From Alphaproteobacteria bacterium (lineage in GTDB: Bacteria; Pseudomonadota; Alphaproteobacteria; Rhodobacterales; Rhodobacteraceae), in assembly GCA_013151535.1 (NCBI GenBank), contig JAADIC010000371.1, positions 1 to 9,949 on the forward strand: a stretch of 9,949 bases of DNA. The letters are read 5' to 3'. This document shows, one piece after another, positions 7,037 through 9,949 of the stretch (positions are counted from its first letter, which is position 1; every line of letters starts with the position of its first letter). The notes under the pieces were generated by a model, which was not told where the DNA came from, searched no databases, and worked only from the letters and a program-made list of their open reading frames with translations. The position numbers and the translations under genes were made by a program.

Positions 7037-7402
7037 ATGCAGACAAAAGTTCTGGCAGTTGATGATTCTCGCACCATGCGGGACATCCTGAGCCACGCGC
7101 TGGGCGAGGCCGGGTTTGAGGTGGACGTGGCCGAAGACGGCGCGCATGGTCTGGAAGTTGCGGCGCGTTTCAAGCCGGATGTTGTTATCAGTGATATCAA
7201 CATGCCCAGGCTCGACGGCTTTGGATTTATCGAAATGTTGCGAAAGGATAGGGAACTGGGTGCGGTGCCCATTCTGGTGCTGACCACCGAATCCGCCCCC
7301 GAACTGAAATCCCGGGCACGGGCTGCCGGGGCCACGGGGTGGATTATCAAACCATTTGACGGCGAAAAACTGGTGGCAGCCATTCGCCGGGTCAGCGCCT
7401 AG
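7037..7402 (+). CDS. cheY: Chemotaxis response regulator CheY
   Basis: A 121-residue single receiver domain without an output domain, the normal size for CheY. It takes phosphate from CheA and then acts on the flagellar motor, or serves as a phosphate sink as some alphaproteobacterial CheYs do. Visible key residues are the acid pair Asp9-Asp10, the phosphoacceptor Asp53 in SDINMP, the switch threonine in LTTES (Thr83/84) and the conserved Lys105 in KPF. The rotameric aromatic corresponding to Tyr106 of E. coli CheY is Trp102. The ATG at 7037 follows GAGGGA at 7027-7032, and the STAS stop overlaps this leader, which suggests translational coupling. cheA follows after 11 bases. Whether this CheY is the motor-binding one cannot be read from sequence. 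Confidence 0.95.
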   Translation: MQTKVLAVDDSRTMRDILSHALGEAGFEVDVAEDGAHGLEVAARFKPDVVISDINMPRLDGFGFIEMLRKDRELGAVPILVLTTESAPELKSRARAAGATGWIIKPFDGEKLVAAIRRVSA

Positions 7403-7413
7403 GGGAAAGCCAT

Positions 7414-9489
7414 ATGAGCAGCGATCTGGACCAGATATTGGTCACCTTTTTTGAGGAATGCGAAGATCTTCTTGCCAGTTTGCAGGAAAACCTTGGCCTT
7501 GCGGAAATCGAGCCGCAGGACAGCGAGCAGATAAACAGTATTTTCCGCGCCGTGCATTCAATCAAAGGCGGGGCCGGGGCCTTTCATCTGGAAACGCTGG
7601 TCAAGTTTGCGCACGGGTTTGAAACCGTTCTCAACGACGTGCGAAATGGTGACGTCGCCATGGGGCCGGAGGTGATTGCGGTTTTCTGGCAATCCAGCGA
7701 CATGCTGAGTGACCTGATCGGGGCGGCTCAAAGCCAGTCCGATTCTGATGAGGTGGCGGTGGATGACTTGTTGGAAAGGCTCATCGCCCTGCGCCCCACA
7801 CACCTGATCGAGGCTGAACCGGAAGACCTGGAATTCACACCCATTGGTGCGGCGGCGGTGTTTGATCTTGATCTGGGTCCGCCGCTGGCAAGCGCTGAAA
7901 CAGTTTTTAATATCTCCTTCAAGCCAAAGGCCGGGTTCTATCAAAACGGTCATGAAACCCTGCTATTTTTACGCAGTCTCGAGGATTTGGGGCAGCTCAC
8001 CGCCCGGTGCAACACTGAAACCTTGCCTGATTTTGACGATTTTGAATCGGAAGCGGCCTATTTTTCCTGGGAAATCGAACTTCGCACGGAGAAGGGTGAA
8101 ACAGATATCCGGGAGATTTTCGAATTTGCCGAGGGCCATTTTGAGCTTGATATTTCAACCACGTCGCCAGTTCCGTCATCCGCCACGACGGTTCCGGATA
8201 TCCCTGATATCCCTGATATTGCCGAAATCCCCCTGCCCGAGGTAACCCCGCCCGTCAAAAAGACCAAATCGAAACCCAAGAAATTGGCAACGGTTCGGGT
8301 CGATGTGGAGCGGATTGACCAATTAATCAATCTGGTTGGTGAGTTGGTGGTGGCACAGGCTATATTGACACAATGTATCGAAGAGATGGATCTGGCCGGT
8401 GATACCGAGTTGCTCAACCATATCGACGAACTCAAAGTGCTTTCGCGCGAGATACAGGACAGCGTGATGACGGTGCGCGCCCAATCGGTGAAACCATTGT
8501 TTCAACGCATGTCGCGTATTGTGCGCGAGGCGGCCGCAGCAACCGAGAAACTGGTGCGCCTGGAAATCGTCGGCGACACCACCGAAATCGACAAGACCGT
8601 CATCGAAAAGCTGGCTGACCCGCTGACCCATATGCTGCGCAATGCGGTGGATCACGGGCTTGAGACCCCGAAAGAACGGCGCGATGCCGGCAAGGATGAA
8701 ACCGGTGTGGTGACACTTTCAGCCGCGCATCGCTCGGGCCGGGTTGTGATTGATGTCAGCGACGACGGCGGCGGGATCGATCGCGCGCGGGTTCTACAAA
8801 TCGCGATCGACAAGGGGTTGATTTCACCCGGAGACAAGCTGGAACCCGAGGACATCGACTCGATCCTTTTTCTGCCCGGGTTCTCGACCGTTGGCGAGGT
8901 TTCGGAACTTTCCGGGCGCGGCGTCGGCATGGATGTGGTGAAAACCGCGATCCAATCCCTTGGCGGGCAAATCTCGATGAGCTCCAAGCCGGGCAAAGGC
9001 TCAAAATTCAGTATCAGCCTGCCGCTCACGCTGGCGGTGCTGGACGGTATGGTGGTCGAAGTGGAGGGTGAGCGGTTTATCCTTCCGATCACCAGCATTC
9101 GCGAACTTGTGCGCCCCGGCACCGAGAAAATTCACCAGATTGACCGGGATTTCACCGCAGTCTCGATCCGTGGCGAGAATATCCGGGTGATCGACGTGGG
9201 GCGCGCCCTTGGTATCCGCAGCACCCCCTGTGTGTTCGAAAAAAGTATTCTGGTGCTGGTCGAGGTGGATGATGGCAGCCGTTGTGCGCTGGCATTCGAT
9301 GCCATTCAGGACCAGCGGCAAGTGGTCATCAAAAGCCTTGAAACCAATTATACGGATGTCCTTGGCGTGGCCGCCGCCACCATTCTGGGGGATGGACGAA
9401 TAGCCCTTATTCTGGATCCGAACGACCCGGTTTTTGGCGCAAAAATAACCGAACAGCCCAACAATTTATCGTTTGCAAAGGCGGGATGA
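7414..9489 (+). CDS. cheA: Chemotaxis sensor histidine kinase CheA
   Basis: A 691-residue CheA. Under receptor control it autophosphorylates and phosphorylates CheY and, normally, CheB. P1 (about 1-105) carries the phosphorylated His48 in RAVHSIKGG. The region about 165-245 is not like the E. coli P2; it resembles the segment in the P2 position of other alphaproteobacterial CheAs. A proline-rich linker with PDI repeats (261-269) leads to P3, the dimerisation helices (about 291-350). P4, the ATP-binding domain, shows an N box with Asn410 (LRNAVDHG), a G1 box (DVSDDGGG, from 447) and a G2 box (GRGVGMD, 501-507). P5 (about 550-680), which binds CheW and receptors, contains LDGMVVEVEGERFILPI. All catalytic motifs are intact. 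ATG 7414 follows AGGGGAA at 7401-7407, 11 bases after cheY. cheW starts three bases after the stop. Confidence 0.97.
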   Translation: MSSDLDQILVTFFEECEDLLASLQENLGLAEIEPQDSEQINSIFRAVHSIKGGAGAFHLETLVKFAHGFETVLNDVRNGDVAMGPEVIAVFWQSSDMLSDLIGAAQSQSDSDEVAVDDLLERLIALRPTHLIEAEPEDLEFTPIGAAAVFDLDLGPPLASAETVFNISFKPKAGFYQNGHETLLFLRSLEDLGQLTARCNTETLPDFDDFESEAAYFSWEIELRTEKGETDIREIFEFAEGHFELDISTTSPVPSSATTVPDIPDIPDIAEIPLPEVTPPVKKTKSKPKKLATVRVDVERIDQLINLVGELVVAQAILTQCIEEMDLAGDTELLNHIDELKVLSREIQDSVMTVRAQSVKPLFQRMSRIVREAAAATEKLVRLEIVGDTTEIDKTVIEKLADPLTHMLRNAVDHGLETPKERRDAGKDETGVVTLSAAHRSGRVVIDVSDDGGGIDRARVLQIAIDKGLISPGDKLEPEDIDSILFLPGFSTVGEVSELSGRGVGMDVVKTAIQSLGGQISMSSKPGKGSKFSISLPLTLAVLDGMVVEVEGERFILPITSIRELVRPGTEKIHQIDRDFTAVSIRGENIRVIDVGRALGIRSTPCVFEKSILVLVEVDDGSRCALAFDAIQDQRQVVIKSLETNYTDVLGVAAATILGDGRIALILDPNDPVFGAKITEQPNNLSFAKAG
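8194..8220 (+). repeat. 9-bp tandem repeat encoding Pro-Asp-Ile in the CheA linker
   Basis: Three units, CCGGATATC, CCTGATATC and CCTGATATT, encode PDIPDIPDI, followed by AEIP. They lie in the low-conservation linker before the dimerisation domain, so copy-number variation would change linker length in frame. Confidence 0.85.
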
Positions 9490-9492
9490 GAG

Positions 9493-9949
9493 ATGGAAAT
9501 TCAGACCAACGAAATCGAGACAAGCGAGCCAAATTATGTCGCATTCAGAGCGGCGGAACAGGATTACTGCGTGGACATCATGGATGTTCGCGAAATTCGG
9601 CGCTGGACCCAGACCACCGCGCTGCCCGGCGCACCGGATTATGTAAACGGGGTCATCAATCTGCGCGGATCCGTGGTGCCGATCATTGACTTTTCAAAGC
9701 GATTGGGGCTGGACAAACGCGCCCCGAGCGAACGAAATGTGATTGTCATCGTGCAGACCTCGGATCGGGTTTGCGGCCTGTTGGTGGATGAGGTGTCGGA
9801 AATTCTGCGGATTTCTGAAAACCATGTGCAAAAAACCCGGGCAATTGGGCCGAGCGCTGCCGGAACCATCGTGACCGGGGTTATCTTGCTGGATGAAAGG
9901 ATGATCCGGCTGGTAAACCTCGATCACATCATTGACGAAGACGAACCGG
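9493..9949 (+). CDS. cheW: Chemotaxis adaptor protein CheW (3' end outside the window)
   Basis: This frame is open from ATG 9493 through 152 codons to the right edge, without a stop. CheW couples receptors to CheA by binding both the receptor tip and the P5 domain. The family pattern is clear: FRAAEQDYCVDI at the start, VREIRRW, LPGAPDYVNGVINLRG (the conserved NLRG motif, Arg58), VVPIIDF, a CGLLVDEVSEIL segment and a final GVILLDERMIRLVNL. CheW proteins are usually about 150-170 residues, so only a few C-terminal residues are probably missing. It starts three bases after the cheA stop, with only a weak GGGATGAGAG leader, which suggests coupling to cheA. The overlapping ATG at 9486 opens a different frame and is not the start. 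Confidence 0.95.
   Translation, partial: MEIQTNEIETSEPNYVAFRAAEQDYCVDIMDVREIRRWTQTTALPGAPDYVNGVINLRGSVVPIIDFSKRLGLDKRAPSERNVIVIVQTSDRVCGLLVDEVSEILRISENHVQKTRAIGPSAAGTIVTGVILLDERMIRLVNLDHIIDEDEP

Noticed and set aside
9486..9689. A 67-codon open frame starting at the ATG overlapping the cheA stop
   Set aside because: It is out of frame with CheW. The ATG at 9493 gives the full conserved CheW sequence in another frame.

Overview
The window is a chemotaxis gene cluster read almost entirely on the + strand. The organism is most likely an alphaproteobacterium, probably Rhodobacterales-like. This is inferred from the moderately high GC, the type of receptors and CheA, and the gene order receptor - cheD - receptor - STAS - cheY - cheA - cheW. 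No ribosomal or other marker gene is present to prove it.

Layout. Positions 1-95 hold the first 31 codons of a gene on the minus strand, with a good Shine-Dalgarno. It looks like the start of an inner-membrane sensor and runs off the left edge. Positions 96-402 are the intergenic region between this gene and the cluster; they contain a consensus-like TATAAT and two short GC-rich inverted repeats. Positions 403-3863 are a large PAS-containing methyl-accepting chemotaxis protein gene that is broken twice. An exact 11-bp tandem duplication at 914-935 shifts the frame, and a TAG codon lies in the third PAS domain at 2529-2531. Removing one 11-bp copy restores a continuous receptor of 1149 codons, interrupted only by that TAG. 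Its 3' end still encodes a repetitive Gly-Pro-Glu-Phe linker and a C-terminal DWREF that fits the CheR-tethering pentapeptide. cheD follows (3876-4436), then an intact second receptor (4532-6745), a small STAS protein (6748-7035), cheY (7037-7402), cheA (7414-9489) and cheW (from 9493, cut by the right edge).

How it works together. The receptors sense signals and control the CheA kinase through CheW. CheA autophosphorylates on His48 of its HPt domain and passes the phosphate to Asp53 of CheY, which acts on the flagellar motor. CheD deamidates glutamines at receptor methylation sites. The intact receptor keeps Gln at both recognisable sites (Glu-Gln and Gln-Glu), while the broken one has Glu-Glu at both. 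CheR and CheB are not in the window and may lie downstream.

The system is a known one. The main points of interest are the double-lesion receptor with its exactly reconstructable frameshift, its CheR tether, the EE versus EQ/QE contrast next to cheD, and a STAS protein lacking the usual phospho-serine.
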